Assembly (NCBI RefSeq): GCF_024323335.1
Contig: NC_066579.1
Span: 251,775,575-251,839,574, forward strand
Direction: 5' to 3'
Length of the DNA: 64,000 bases
From: Lathyrus oleraceus
Lineage: Eukaryota > Streptophyta > Magnoliopsida > Fabales > Fabaceae
Below are positions 45,456 to 57,760 of the stretch, piece by piece (the first letter of the stretch is position 1; every line of letters starts with the position of its first letter). The notes under the pieces were generated by a model. That model did no database searches and was not told the DNA's origin. It saw only the letters and a program-made list of their open reading frames with translations. A program made the translations under genes and the position numbers.

Positions 45456-48400
45456 TGTAGTGGTGTATTCGTCACTTTATGATTTATTGATTAAATCAAA
45501 AGCAAAGCATACAAAGATAGAGTCGCCACCGCACTTCTATTTATCCAAAGGAATGGCTAGAAAGCGAACAAAAGCCTAAGAAGTTTTACGCAAAGAAAAC
45601 TAATAAAAGGTCAGAGATCTGGGTAAGGGGGTAATTATGTTGTGGGAAGGTGTTAGGCACCCACAACATCCTAGGTACTACTAGGGAACCTCTTTTCACA
45701 ACTTGTTGCATCATTATTTGTTTATGAAATATTTTGTGCAAACATTGATTGTAGAGATGAGAAAAGAATATACAATTTTTATTATTTTTGTGTTGGGATG
45801 GAAGAATCCATTGCCTACGTACCTTTTCATGAAAGATAAGGATCGAAACGCCGTAGTTCGGCTAAAAGATTTCAAAAAAGATGTGTGGATTGATTTTAAA
45901 CAAAAGCCTTAAGGTCTTTCATTATCAACGGGAGAAAACTCAACCTGAACCAACAATCCACCATGTGAGAACAGCTTCAACACGCTAGTGAGGGGTTAAC
46001 CCTATAATAAGCATGGAAGTCTTACAATTCAATCACTAAGGATGCGGTGAGATTTACATCAACCACTATGATAATTCAGATCTATGGCTAATGCATGAAA
46101 ACTTATCAAGAAATGGACAAGGGCCACAAAAAGCAATTGAGTGAGTGAAATTAACCAATTATGAGTATTCACAAAGATGGTCAAAGTTGACATTAGATTC
46201 AATTCAGAAGGAGTATTGTGAAAAGGAAGTTTGAAAATCAAAGGCTTAAGGCCTGGGTTTCTAGTTTTGAAAACAAGTGAGAATGTTTGCATAAAAAGTT
46301 TTCTGGTTTGGGTTATGGATGAAAACAAGGTTCAAAGTTAAACACAAAATGGGTGAGGGTTAAGGTTAAGGGACAAAGCCACAGGCAGGATTGCTTTCTC
46401 AAAATCATAGAAATGATTCCAGTAAGTTCCTTTGGAATTTAGGAAACACAAAGCAGATAACAGATAAACAATGTATCAGAAATAGCCAAAATAAATGGAA
46501 ACCAGATGCCAATCAATGGACTTATACCAGACTCACAAAACAAAGATGGATACCAGATGCCAATCTATGAACTTACACTAGTCTCACAAAGCAAATATAG
46601 ATAAATGCAATAAGCAAGAGGAAACAAGTTCCCAATAAATGGTCTTACACTCGACTCCAAGGAAATGGAATGCCAATCAATGGTCTTAGTTCCAACTCCT
46701 ACCAGATCACAGGAAACAAATGCCAATAGCTGGACTTATAATTGACTCCTCAATGGACAAAACAAAATGTCACAAAGTATGAACAATAATCATGAAATGA
46801 TATACAATTAATGAAAACAAAATGCACAGAGGCACACACAAACAATTATGCACAGATGAACAAACAAGCACACCTGCAGTCAATTATCACAATTATACAC
46901 AACTAAGGGGCTCAAGCAAGGTTGGGCTTTAGTCAAGGGGTCATATCGACCTTGACAAACAAGCCAAATACTGGAATGGGTAGTCAGGCTCTTAACCTCT
47001 AACATTGAGAGTTAGGGTGAGCAGATGAAATGGGAGATGAGGGTTAGACCTCATAGCTCTTAACCCTAGCCTGGGTGAGCTTGAGACAATGAAAGTGTGG
47101 GAGTCCAGAATGGGGAACTCTATTCCACATGACTGACACAACAAGAGTTTAGGTTTTTATTCAAAATGCATCAACACTTGGTGTGAGCAAGATGAATGAC
47201 TCAACAGAATAGCAGGGGATGGATTACACACCCCTTTTATCTGCCAATTGCCTCTTAAGAGGACTTAACCTACTTGGCATAACTATAAACAATCAAATAC
47301 ATGGCCTCTTAAGGAGGGCTTCAGACAGGTGCCTGCCAAAAAACAGCAGGTCTTCCAGACTACATGAAGAGTAGGAATTTACCTAAGTGGTATGCCAACC
47401 ACAAGCAAAGCAAAGCAACTCAAATGAGTTAAAGCGGCTAAAGTACCTGTAAGAAAAGCTAAACCAATCAATATTTACATTCAGACAAACTAAACAATCA
47501 ACAACAGTCAGACAACCAATCATCAGAAAACAATGGTGCAAGGCATAAGGTACAAGCAAACTAAATTGATTCACCATCCACAAGCCCTACAAAACAACAA
47601 GGTTAATAAACCAAAATAGCTTGTATCTCAAGTGATGAGATCATATCAACCAATGTGGCTAATTGCTTGAAAACCTGAAATGCAAATCTCAGAATGTGAG
47701 TCCAAACCCCTAAGGAAAAGCCTAGGGTCAAAAGTGAAGAAAAAATTCAAAACAGAACTTAAAACTCAACACGCATCACATTTAAACAATCATGAACATG
47801 TCCTAAAAAGGACCAAATCAAAATCAACAAGCAAATTCAATTCATGAGCATGAGAAGGCAAGGCAAGCAAAAGGTGCATACAATTGATCATCAAGAAGGA
47901 AAATTCCACATCAAAACAGAAATGATTCAAATGATTCTGGAAAATTTTATGAGCATTCAACATATCACACACAATCAACATACAAAAAATCAGAATGATC
48001 AGAATTCAAATGACATGGATACAAAAATGCACAAGCTAGACATCCTATTGTGTGACACAAATTGTCACACCTAAAGTACATGTGTCCCAAACAGAGAAGG
48101 AAATAGCAAAAAATGCCAAATAAAATCATACAAATCCATCAACATGTTAAGAATCATCATGCAAAATTTCATGGCCATTGGATCAATATCAAGCATTTCA
48201 CAATGGAAAGAACAAAGCAATGTCACAAAAGCACACATGTTTACATAGTCTAACACAATTCAAAATCCAGCCAGGCACAATTTCAGAAATTATCATCAAA
48301 AAATAAAAGACATTTCAATGAACAAGTAGCAAAAAACCAGGAATTATTTGGATCAATTTTCAATTTATTATACATTTTTGAAGTTAGCAAAAAAAATGAG

Positions 48401-50488
48401 TAAAAATGAATAAAGCATATGGAAATTGGAGGGAAAGGTTAAATGATACCGAAATTTAAAAAAATGGCGCATGCTGGATTCGAACCATGTTCACATTTAA
48501 ATGAAGCGCGCTGCACAAAAAGAATTCCAAAATGTAAGCGCCTGGGATCGAAGCGTGTTCATATGAAACGCTGGCGTTTCACTTAATCGCTGGCCAAAAC
48601 GACGACGTTTTGGACCAAAACCCTAACCAAAACCAGACGGACACAAAACGGACGCTAGGTGGACGCTACGGGCTAAAACAACCGTCTTCTTCACAAAGAC
48701 GGTGGAGCAACAGTGCTCCTTCATGAAAATTTCCCGAAATGTCTCATGAGTACATCAATCGAGCCGTTATTCCAAGGAGATTACAGATCAAGCATTATCT
48801 AACATCAATTCATCATGAACAGAGAGAATCGATGGAAAACATTTCGATGTCACAAACTTTAATCACACGTATCTCACTCAATAATGCACCAAATCAAGTG
48901 AAATTTAGCTCAGATTAACCAACATAGAAAGATCTACATGAATATACACATAAAACAGAGAATTAAGATGATCGAAAATGTGACCTCTTGAAGATCAACT
49001 TCTGGAATCTGGAGTTTCAAGGCTTGGCAAGCTTCTAATCTACTCCAGAACACTTACTATGATGTTTGATAAAGAAATTGAGACTGGAAACTGCTTCAAT
49101 CTTGCTTAAATCCGAATTGCCATTGTTGTGTTCTTGAGCTCCACATGCACGATTCTGGCTCGAATTCCTCAAACAGAAGCTGAATTCACACTCAATCACA
49201 CTCACTGATCATGATTCTTCAATAAAATCAAGGTGCTATATTGAAGAATCTTGAATTGTGATTAGGAGAAAATTTTGGAGGGAGAGAGAATTTTGAGATC
49301 TAGATCTAGAATTGATGAAGCTGAATTGAAATTCTGTTATGATTTAGTACTTATATGCTCTCTTAATCACATTGCTAATCCACACTTAATTTGGTTAATT
49401 GAAATTAGGCAAAATAAGGTGTATGACAAAAATTTGAAAATTGGTGGTGCATGGAGCATTCTCACGTGAACAGTACCATGTACATGGTCAATTTCACTTA
49501 AAATCATTTTCTTAACACAATGGCAATGGTGATTTGTCCATTCAATGCACCAATTTCAAATTTTGCATTTTCCCTCCAAAATGGGCATGGACATGCATAT
49601 GATCATATGATGGAAATTCATGCAATGTGATTAATGTTTTGAAAAGTTCATGTCATGACAAGCATTTTAGAAAAAGAGGCACCAAATTTGGAGTTATGAA
49701 TCAAAAGTTATGGTCATTTGAAATCCCATGCACACTTGGCAATGATTTGATCATATCTCCTCAACCACACATCAGATGCTCATGATCTTGAACTTTTTTG
49801 AAATGGGAGAGAGATATCTTCAACTTTCATGTTGAACAAAATTTCATTTGAAGCTTCCTTCATGATGTAAGATTGAGTTGAAATTGGTCTAAAACCCTTC
49901 CATTTTTGGAAACTTGTAATTATAGGTCACTTTCTATTTTTGGAAATTTTTGACTGGACCTCAAATTCTTCAATGTGAGTGTTTGAAATGTCAAATGAGA
50001 CTTGTTTGAACATGAAAGAAGTGTATCCATCAACTCCCCAACCTCAAAGTCCACAGTTGACTGCACAGTTGACTTTCTGGGTCTTCAGTTGACCTGGAAA
50101 TGTTCTGATGAATTTGAGCTTCAACCACTTGGGGACTTTGCTCCAAAATGAACCTATAGCTCATATATGCTCAAAATAATGATCACATGATCCATATCTC
50201 AATGGAATACCACCATCTATTGCTTAGTGAATGCCTTTGATGTGCTTGACCTGCAATTGCTTAAGCTGCAAGACAAAGGTTAGATGACATATTTTTGTAC
50301 TTTTGGTTAGAGATTAAAAGAAAAGCAATGATATACAAAATGCAAGCAATGCTTGGTGATCAAGAACCACTCTCAAGATATATCCCACCCACAGGGAAGG
50401 AAGGCAAGGTGTCTAATGATCCTTGAGGCAATGTAATGCTATGATATGATGCCATGAGGGATCTTAGGGACAAAATTGGGGTCTTACA
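45456..50488 (-). repeat. Element D 5' LTR (5.03 kb)
   Basis: TG/CA ends, PBS to its left, ATATC to its right. Near-identical to the 3' LTR; holds the same TATA box (49350-49357), subrepeats (46497-46745) and hairpin region (about 48560-48720). Confidence 0.95.
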
Positions 50489-50493
50489 ATATC
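50489..50493. repeat. Target-site duplication ATATC, right copy (element D)
   Basis: Matches 25208-25212; element C resumes here. Confidence 0.95.
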
Positions 50494-52281
50494 CTCCAGG
50501 CTGAAGACTTGTCTATCCAAGAGTCCGTTGAAGGGGTTGCTGAAGAGGTGTTTGAAGATGTCGTTGAAGAATTTACGAATGTTATTTCTGATGATGTTGT
50601 AATTCCTGATGATGTATTTAATTTTTCCAATGTTGTCGCTGATATCCCAAACAATGTGGTTGATTCTAATGTACCTATTGAACTCGATTCCTATATTTCG
50701 AACGTTTATGTTTCAATGAATGAGATTTCTGAGTATGACTGTGATGTTGCTACTATCACCATTTTCTACCTAATTGCTCAGATTAGTGTGCCAGAAGCGC
50801 AACGAGTACCGCCAGTGCGACCATCCACTATGACCATCATGACCTCTGGTCCTTTACCTTTCACCAGCGAAAGGGGAATTCCTTGGCATTATGGGGGGAG
50901 TGTGTACAACCACGATCATGGGGTGGAACAACCACTGAAAATAGAGGAAGTGCAAGATTAGAAGTCTGAATCTGAGGTGGAAATAAAAGATCCCGCAGTG
51001 GACAATGTCGGTGGAATCGGGCGATTCACCAGGAGTGGTAGGCTGTTCTCACCACCGGTTACCCAAGCTGATAGTGTTGACGCCGCGGCGAAAGCCAAGG
51101 GCAAACAAGTCGTTCATGAGGGTACCTCTGCACCACAGGCTGGCTCTGAGCCTACTTTCACGAAGGATGTGGACGAGCTCTTGATAATTATAAAGAAAAG
51201 CGACTACAAGGTAGTCGATCAATTGATTCAGACACCGTCTAAGATATCTATTCTCTCACTCCTGTTGTGTTCGGAGGCACACAGGGAGGCACTTCTAAAG
51301 GTTCTTAATGCTGCTTATGTGCCTCAAGAGATATCAGTAAACCAACTAGAAGGAATCGTTGCAAATGTTCATGCAAGCAACGGGCTGGGTTTTACTGATT
51401 TTGACTTGACACCAGCTGGAAGCAATCATAACAAAGCTTTGCACATCTCGATGGAATGCAAAGACACTGTGTTATCACATGTTCTGGTCGACACAGGCTC
51501 CTCTCTCAATGTGCTACCCAAGAGAGCCCTGTCAAGGTTAGAAGTAGAAGGTTTGATCTTGAAGCCTTCTGATCTCGTTGTGAGAGCCTTCGATGGTTCT
51601 AAGAGGTTGGTGTTCGGAGAGGTAGAAGTACCAATTCAGATTGGATCACAAACCTTCAACACCGTCTTCTATGTGATGGATAGCAGTCCTTCCTACAGTT
51701 GCCTGTTGGGTCGTCCTTGGATCCACAATGTTGGGGCAGTCTCCTCAACTTTGCATCAAAAGATCAAATTCCCGGTCAACGGACGAATTATCACTGTCTG
51801 TGGTGAGGAGGACATTCTGGTCAGTAACCTGTCTACATTCAAGTATGTAGAGGTAGAAGATGAAATTCATGAGACCCTATGCCAGGCCTTTGAGGCAGTT
51901 CAGATCAAGGATGCAGCTCCAATGGAAGAGGTTAAAGCGGGGGCTTCTATCTCGTCCTTCAAGCAGGCACAAGCCTTGGTAGATTTAGGTGTTGCCCCCG
52001 GTTGGGGACGTCTGTTGGAGTTACCAATGAAAGAAGACAAGTTCGGGATTGGGTATCAACCAACTCTGACTTCTACAACTTCAACGCCTCAGACTCTTCA
52101 GGGGCCGATTACTTTCTCCAGTGCTGGCATCATTCAGTATGGCCAGATCTCTGCAATCGACGAAGAAGATGGGGATAATGATTACGACATTGACAACTGG
52201 GTGCGTCTGAGGGTCCCGGGTGAAGTCATCAACAATTGGTGTTCTGAGGAGATTATTCAAGTCACTTTTTTTGAAGAGTAA
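50494..52281 (+). pseudogene. Element C gag C-terminus and protease, one TAG
   Basis: Continues the gag frame interrupted at 25212. An acidic segment leads to GPLPFTSERGIPWHYGG, then TAG at 50959-50961, the linker motif RSGRLFSPPV near 51030, the KKSDYKVVDQLIQTPSKIS block, and the retropepsin site VLVDTGSSLNVLP near 51480-51520. SYSCLLGRPWIHN and a GIGYQP segment follow. It ends at TAA 52279-52281 within the intron donor. In contrast to element A, linker and protease are in one frame. The product would be Gag-Pro from unspliced RNA. Confidence 0.9.
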
Positions 52282-52533
52282 TTTTCTTTGTTTGTTCATG
52301 GATGTCCAAGTCTTACGTTCCGCCCGAGGCGCAATGACTAATTGTAAGGCTCATCTATGTGAATACCTGCATTTTTTATCATAAATAAATGACGTCTTTT
52401 TGCATTCAAATATTTTGTTCACTGTTTTTCTATTTTTGCAGTTTTCAAAAATCCAAAATCAAAAAATATTTGGCAATGTTTTATTTAGTTTTCACTTTTT
52501 CACACTCATCAGCACATACCATCACTCATGCAG
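52278..52533 (+). other. Element C intron between protease and RT
   Basis: Donor GA|GTAATTTTC after 52277 and acceptor ACTCATGCAG ending at 52533; 256 bp, T-rich. Joining 52277 to 52534 makes a GAA codon and continues in the RT frame, the same phase as in A and D. Confidence 0.8.
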
Positions 52534-54787
52534 ATGCACGTCACCGGATCCTATTGATAACGATACTGCTATGGCTTGCTTCGACTTTGAAAATCCGATC
52601 TTTCAAGCTGAAGAAGAAGGGGATGAAGACTGTGAACTCCCTGAAGAACTTGCCAGGCTATTAAAACAGGAGGAAAGGGTCATTCAACCGCATCAAGAGT
52701 GTACTGAAGTGATTAATCTTGGCATCGAGGACGTCAAGAGAGAAATCAAGATAGGGGCTGCTTTGGAAGATGATATGAAGAAGGGGCTGATTGAACTGCT
52801 GCAAGAGTATGTTGACATCTTCGCTTGGTCTTATCAGGATATGCCAGGGCTTGACACGAACATTGTGGTACACCGTTTGCCTCTCAAAGAGGAATGTCCT
52901 CCGGTCAAGCAGAAGCTCAGAAGAACAAGACCAGAGATGGCTGTCAAGATAAAGGAAGAAGTGCAAAAGCAGCTGGACGCAGGGTTTCTAGCAGTTACCA
53001 ATTATCCATCATGGGTTGCAAACATCGTTCCAGTACCTAAGAAGGATGGAAAGGTATAGATGTGTGTTGACTACCGGGATCTGAACAGAGCTAGTCCTAA
53101 AGATGATTTCCCATTACCTCACATTGACGTTTTGGTGGATAATACGGCTCAGTTCTCGGTATTCTCCTTCATGGATGGCTTTTCTGGCTATAGTCAAATT
53201 AAGATGGCACCAGAAGACATGGAGAAGACAACTTTCATAACCCCATGGGGCACCTTCTGCTACAAGGTGATGTCGTTTGGTCTGAAAAATGCTGGGGCAA
53301 CATATCAACGGGCTATGGTAACTCTTTTCCATGATTCGATTCATCATGAAATCGAGGTTTATGTTGATGATATGATTGCCAAATCTAAGACGGAAGAAGA
53401 ACATTTGGTGAATCTGTGGAAACTATTTGAACGTTTGAGGAAATTCAAGCTGAGGCTTAATCCGAACAAGTGTACTTTCAGGGTGAGATTAGGAAAATTG
53501 TTGGGTTTTATCGTAAGCGAAAAAGGGATTGAGGTGGATCCTAACAAAGTGAAAGCAATACAAGAAATGCCTGAGCCAAGAACAGAAAAACAAGTTTGTG
53601 GTTTCTTAGGAAGGTTGAACTACATTGCAAGGTTCATCTCTCACCTAACAGCCACGTGTGAGCCAATTTTCAAGTTGTTGAGAAAAGATCAGGCTATCAG
53701 GTGGAATGATGATTGTTAGAGGGCTTTTGAAAAGATAAAAGAGTATTTGTAGAATCCTCCTATCCTTATGCCTCCAGTCCTAGGGAGACCGTTGATTATG
53801 TACTTGACAGTACTCGACAATTCCATGGGTTGTGTTCTCGGTCAACACGACGAGACAGGTAGGAAAGAGCATGCCATCTACTACCTGAGTAAGAAATTCA
53901 CAGATTGCGAGTCGAGATACTCAATGCTTGAAAAGACATGTTGTGCACTTGCATGGGCTGCTAAGCGATTGAGACAATACATGCTGACTCACACAACCTT
54001 ACTGATCTCCAAGATGGATCCAGTTAAGTATATATTTGAAAAGCCAGCTCTCACCGGAAGGGTTGCTCGTTGGCAAATGGTACTGATAGAGTACGACATC
54101 CAGTATACATCCTAGAAAGCCATCAAATGGAGTATTCTATCAGACTATCTTGCTCAGCAGCCGACTGATGATTATGAGCCGATGAAGTTTGATTTTCCAG
54201 ATGAAGACATCATGTTCCTCAGGATGAAAGACTGTGAAGAGCCAGTTGTTGAGGAGGGACCTGATCCAGATGAAAAGTGGACTTTAACATTTGATGGGGC
54301 CGTAAATGCCAAAGGAAGTGGAATTGGTGCTGTCATTACCACTCTGAAAGGGGCCCACATGCCTTTCACCGCTCGTCTGACTTTTGAGTGCACCAATAAC
54401 GAAGCTGAGTATGAAGCTTGTATCTTGGGTATTGAGCAAGCCATTGTCTTGAGAATCAGGACTTTGGACATCTTCGGAGATTCAGCTCTAGTGATCAATC
54501 AAGTGAATGGTGATTGGAATACTCTCCAGCCTAATCTGGTCCCCTACAGAGATTATACGAGAAGACTGTTGACTTTCTTCACAACAGTAAAGTTGCATCA
54601 TATACCTCGTGATGAGAACCAGATGGCAGACGCTCTTGCATCTCTATCCTCCATGATCAAGGTGATTCGGTGGAACCATGCTCCCAGGATCAATGTTATG
54701 CGCCTTGATAAGGCCGCGTATGTGTTTGCTGCGGAACTGGTAGTTGATGACAAGCCCTGGTATCACGATATCAAGTGCTTTCTGAAG
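52534..54787 (+). pseudogene. Element C reverse transcriptase and dual RNase H, four TAG codons
   Basis: In-frame homologue of the element A RT exon. Seen: VPVPKKDGK (about 53030), VDYRDLN, VYVDDMI near 53360, a Ty3-type RNase H (YYLSKKFTDCESRYSMLEK), and a second RNase H with LTFDGAVN, TNNEAEYEA, FGDSALV and NQMADALA, so its four acidic residues are kept. Stops: TAG at 53057-53059, 53717-53719, 53750-53752 and 54113-54115. At 53717 and 54113 element A has Gln. There is no frameshift in the whole region, so decay has been by point mutation. Confidence 0.92.
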
Positions 54788-56008
54788 AACCAAGAGTACC
54801 CTGCAGGGGCATCCAACAATGACAGAAAGACTTTGAGAAGATTGGCAGGAAGTTTCTTCTTGAACAAAGACGATGTGCTATATAAGAGGAACTTCGACAT
54901 GGTTTTGCTTAGATGCGTGGATAGACACGAAGCGGACATGTTAATGCAGGAAGTTCATGAAGGCTCCTTCGGTACTCATGCCGGCTGACATGCAATGGCT
55001 AAGAAATTGTTGAGAGCGGGTTATTACTGGATGACCATGGAATCTGATTGTTTCAAATATGCTCGGAAGTGTCATAAATGCCAGATTTATGCTGATAAGG
55101 TGCATGTGCCTCCAAATCCTCTGAATGTGATGTCTTCGCCGGGGCCGTTTTCCATATGGGGCATTGATATGATTGGAAGGATTGAGCCGACTGCTTCCAA
55201 TGGGCATCGCTTCATCCTTGTTGCCATCGACTATTTCACCAAGTGGGTCGAAGCAGCGTCATTTGCGAAGGTCACCAGACATGTGATTGCCCAATTAATT
55301 AAGAAAGAAATCATTTGTCGTTATGGGGTTCCCGAAAGAATCATTACTGATAATGGTTCTAATCTCAATAACAAAATGATGAAGGAGTTGTGCCAGAACT
55401 TCAACATTCCGCATCATAATTCTTCCCCTTATCGTCCTAAGATGAATGGTGTTGTTGAGGCAGCAAATAAGAACATAAAGAAGATTGTACAGAAGATGGT
55501 CGTTACATATAGAGATTGGCATGAGATGCTACCCTTCGCCTTGCATGGGTACCTTACTTCAGTACGTACGTCGACCGGGGAAACCCCTTACTCCCTTGTG
55601 TATGGTATGGAAGCAGTCCTACCTGTTGAAGTGGAGATTCCTTCTCTAAGAGTCCTGTTGGATGTCAAGCTAGACGAAGCTGAATGGATTTGAACAAGGT
55701 TCAATGAGTTGAGTCTTATCAAAGAGAAGCGAATGGCAGCCATTTATCATGGGCAGTTGTATCAAAGTCGGATGAAGAGAGCTTTTGATCAGAAAGTGCA
55801 TCCTCGATGCTTCCAAGTCGAAGATTTAGTGTTGAAAAGGATCCTTCCTCCTCAGATAGATCACAGGGGCAAGTGGACTCCTAATTATGAGGGACCATAT
55901 ATTGTCACCAAGATCTTTGATGGAGGAGCCTTAATGCTCGCAACGATGGATGGTGAAGACTTCACTTCCCTTGTGAACTCAGACGCAGTTAAAAAATACT
56001 TCGCATAA
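54788..56008 (+). pseudogene. Element C integrase, two TGA codons
   Basis: Same frame as RT. HHCC finger (HEGSFGTH to KCHKCQ, about 54955-55085), broken by TGA at 54986-54988. DDE core: WGIDMIG (about 55155), ITDNGSN (about 55345), GVVEAANK (about 55450). A second TGA lies at 55691-55693; C-terminus NSDAVKKYFA ends at 56008. No frameshift. Confidence 0.92.
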
Positions 56009-57760
56009 GATAGACCCGCTGGACAATAAAAAGAATAGTCCAGGCAAAAAATGGGCATCCCGGTGAACCAAGAAAATGAAAAAAGGTTCGGGAAAAAGTT
56101 AGGGATTAAAAATGGAAAGATTGTACACCCGGTAAGTTGAAAACCTGAAAAGGCAACTTAGGCAAAAATGGGTATCCCGGTGGATTGAAAATCCGAAAGG
56201 GTGATCCAGGAAAAAGTTAGGGATTAAGCGAATAACTGCGTTCTGAGTAGTTCTGAATCTCATCTCATGTCGATAACTGGAAACTTTCAAAGGATAGGAA
56301 ACGGTCCAGTCACTTTTTTCAGAAAGCTGATCATCTGGTGGATCCTGAAGACGAGCGAGTCATAGCAGAATTGGAACCCAATAGAAATCCATTCCACATT
56401 GCCATTAGATTAATTTCTATTTTTTATCTTCTGTGTAATTACCTCTTTCCAGGGATTGCTTCCTGATGTAAATGCCTATTCAGAGGCCATTCAATCAATG
56501 AAATCATGTTATTCAGTATACCTCTGTATTCATTTTCATTTTACTATTTTGATTGCGAAAATGACATTCGAATTTTTGATAAACATTGCATCATGAAACA
56601 TAAGAGCTTTACAGGTACATGCTTAATAAACATTTAAGATTGCTGTAAATTTTAAGTGCTTTGGATCGTCTATTCAGAAAAGGCATTGGATTCTTCAATC
56701 CCCAGCAGGTTCTCACTACTGTACTTCCCCCAAGCATGTGTTTCAGATTATACACTCCCCAGTAGAGTTGACAGTGCCAGACTGTATATCCCCAGCGGAG
56801 TTGATAGTGCCAGACTGTATCTTCCCAGCAGAAGCGGCTTCTCCTCATAGTTCGATGCCAGATCGATGATCTCGACGCTAGATCCATGATCTCTTTTCTT
56901 GAAATAGAATCTCGGTACCGTATCGTTGTTTGCTTCCCCTGCTGGGTCGTCTCTCTCGCAGATTATGGTTGCTATAACCACCGTCACTTCCCTCAGCATC
57001 ACACTATCTATGCCAGTCTCTCCCCAATCAGAGTCTCAGTATTTTGTTATTGCCAGAACACCGCATGGCCGGTCATCTCCCCACAGAGTTCATTGTGCTG
57101 TGCATCTCCAACAGTAATGCCAGGGTCCAGAAGATTGTAATCATTTCCCCGGCAGGACTCCTTGCCACGGCTTGGAATTCTCCCTAGCATTTCGCATCCC
57201 TGCATGTAGAATCATATTGCATTGCATCCTCCCAAATCGCGTAGCATTTCCATTTTCATGGAGAATTACACAATTGAAAAATTCCAACATACGCATAAAG
57301 CATAATACATTCTCGTGCTCAGAATGAAGGTTGTTCATGACTTATTATCCCCAGCATAGGTCGTTGGCCCACGTGCCACCTCAATTATCATTTTCCTTAT
57401 TTCTGCCGATGCTGACAGGCATGAAAGTTTTTCCGGTATTCAGACCGAAGGAGTCTCCGACGTTCAGGTCGACGCAACTTGTGGCATTCAGGCCAGTTTT
57501 CCAGTATTCAGACCGAAGTGGCATTCATGCCAATTTTCCGATATTCAGATCGAAGGAGTCTCTGACGTTCAGGTCGACGCAACTTGTGGCATTCAGGCCA
57601 ATTTCTGGTATTCAAACCGAAGTGGCATTCATGCCAGTATTCCAATTTTCAGATCGAAGAAGTTTCCAACGTTCAGGTTGATGCAACTTGTGGCATTCAG
57701 GCCAATTTCCAGTATTCAGACCGAAGGAGTCTCTGACCACTCCTTAACCAGAGGGAGTCC
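56009..57760 (+). repeat. Element C 3'UTR with tandem repeats
   Basis: No gene. Begins with short units GGATCCCGGTGGA-like/AAAAATGGGTATCCCGGTG (56045-56220). Two units of 32-33 bp, each opening with CCCCAGYRGAGTTGAYAGTG, lie at 56756-56820, and further CCCCAGCAG-type motifs at 56699, 56824, 57077 and 57347. Positions 57436-57735 hold about three units of roughly 105 bp containing TTCAGACCGAAGGAGTCTC and GGCATTCAGGCC. Confidence 0.82.

Larger units (their letters stand above)
25213..50488 (-). mobile_element. Element D: non-autonomous Ogre derivative containing element S
   Basis: Complete insertion with both LTRs, PBS (45432-45449), PPT region (30247-30262) and ATATC duplications. Without element S it is about 17.3 kb. 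Compared with element A it has three internal deletions: ORF1 (join near 44408), most of gag plus the protease catalytic part (join near 44096), and RT through most of integrase (join at 43139-43244). Leader, intron, both LTRs and 3'UTR are kept. The LTRs differ by only about 1-2% where compared by eye, so it moved recently and must have used proteins from another copy. Confidence 0.93.

Noticed and set aside
25213..50488. Two solo LTRs of the same family
   Set aside because: PPT beside the left LTR, PBS beside the right LTR, remnants of the internal region between them and matching ATATC flanks show one element.
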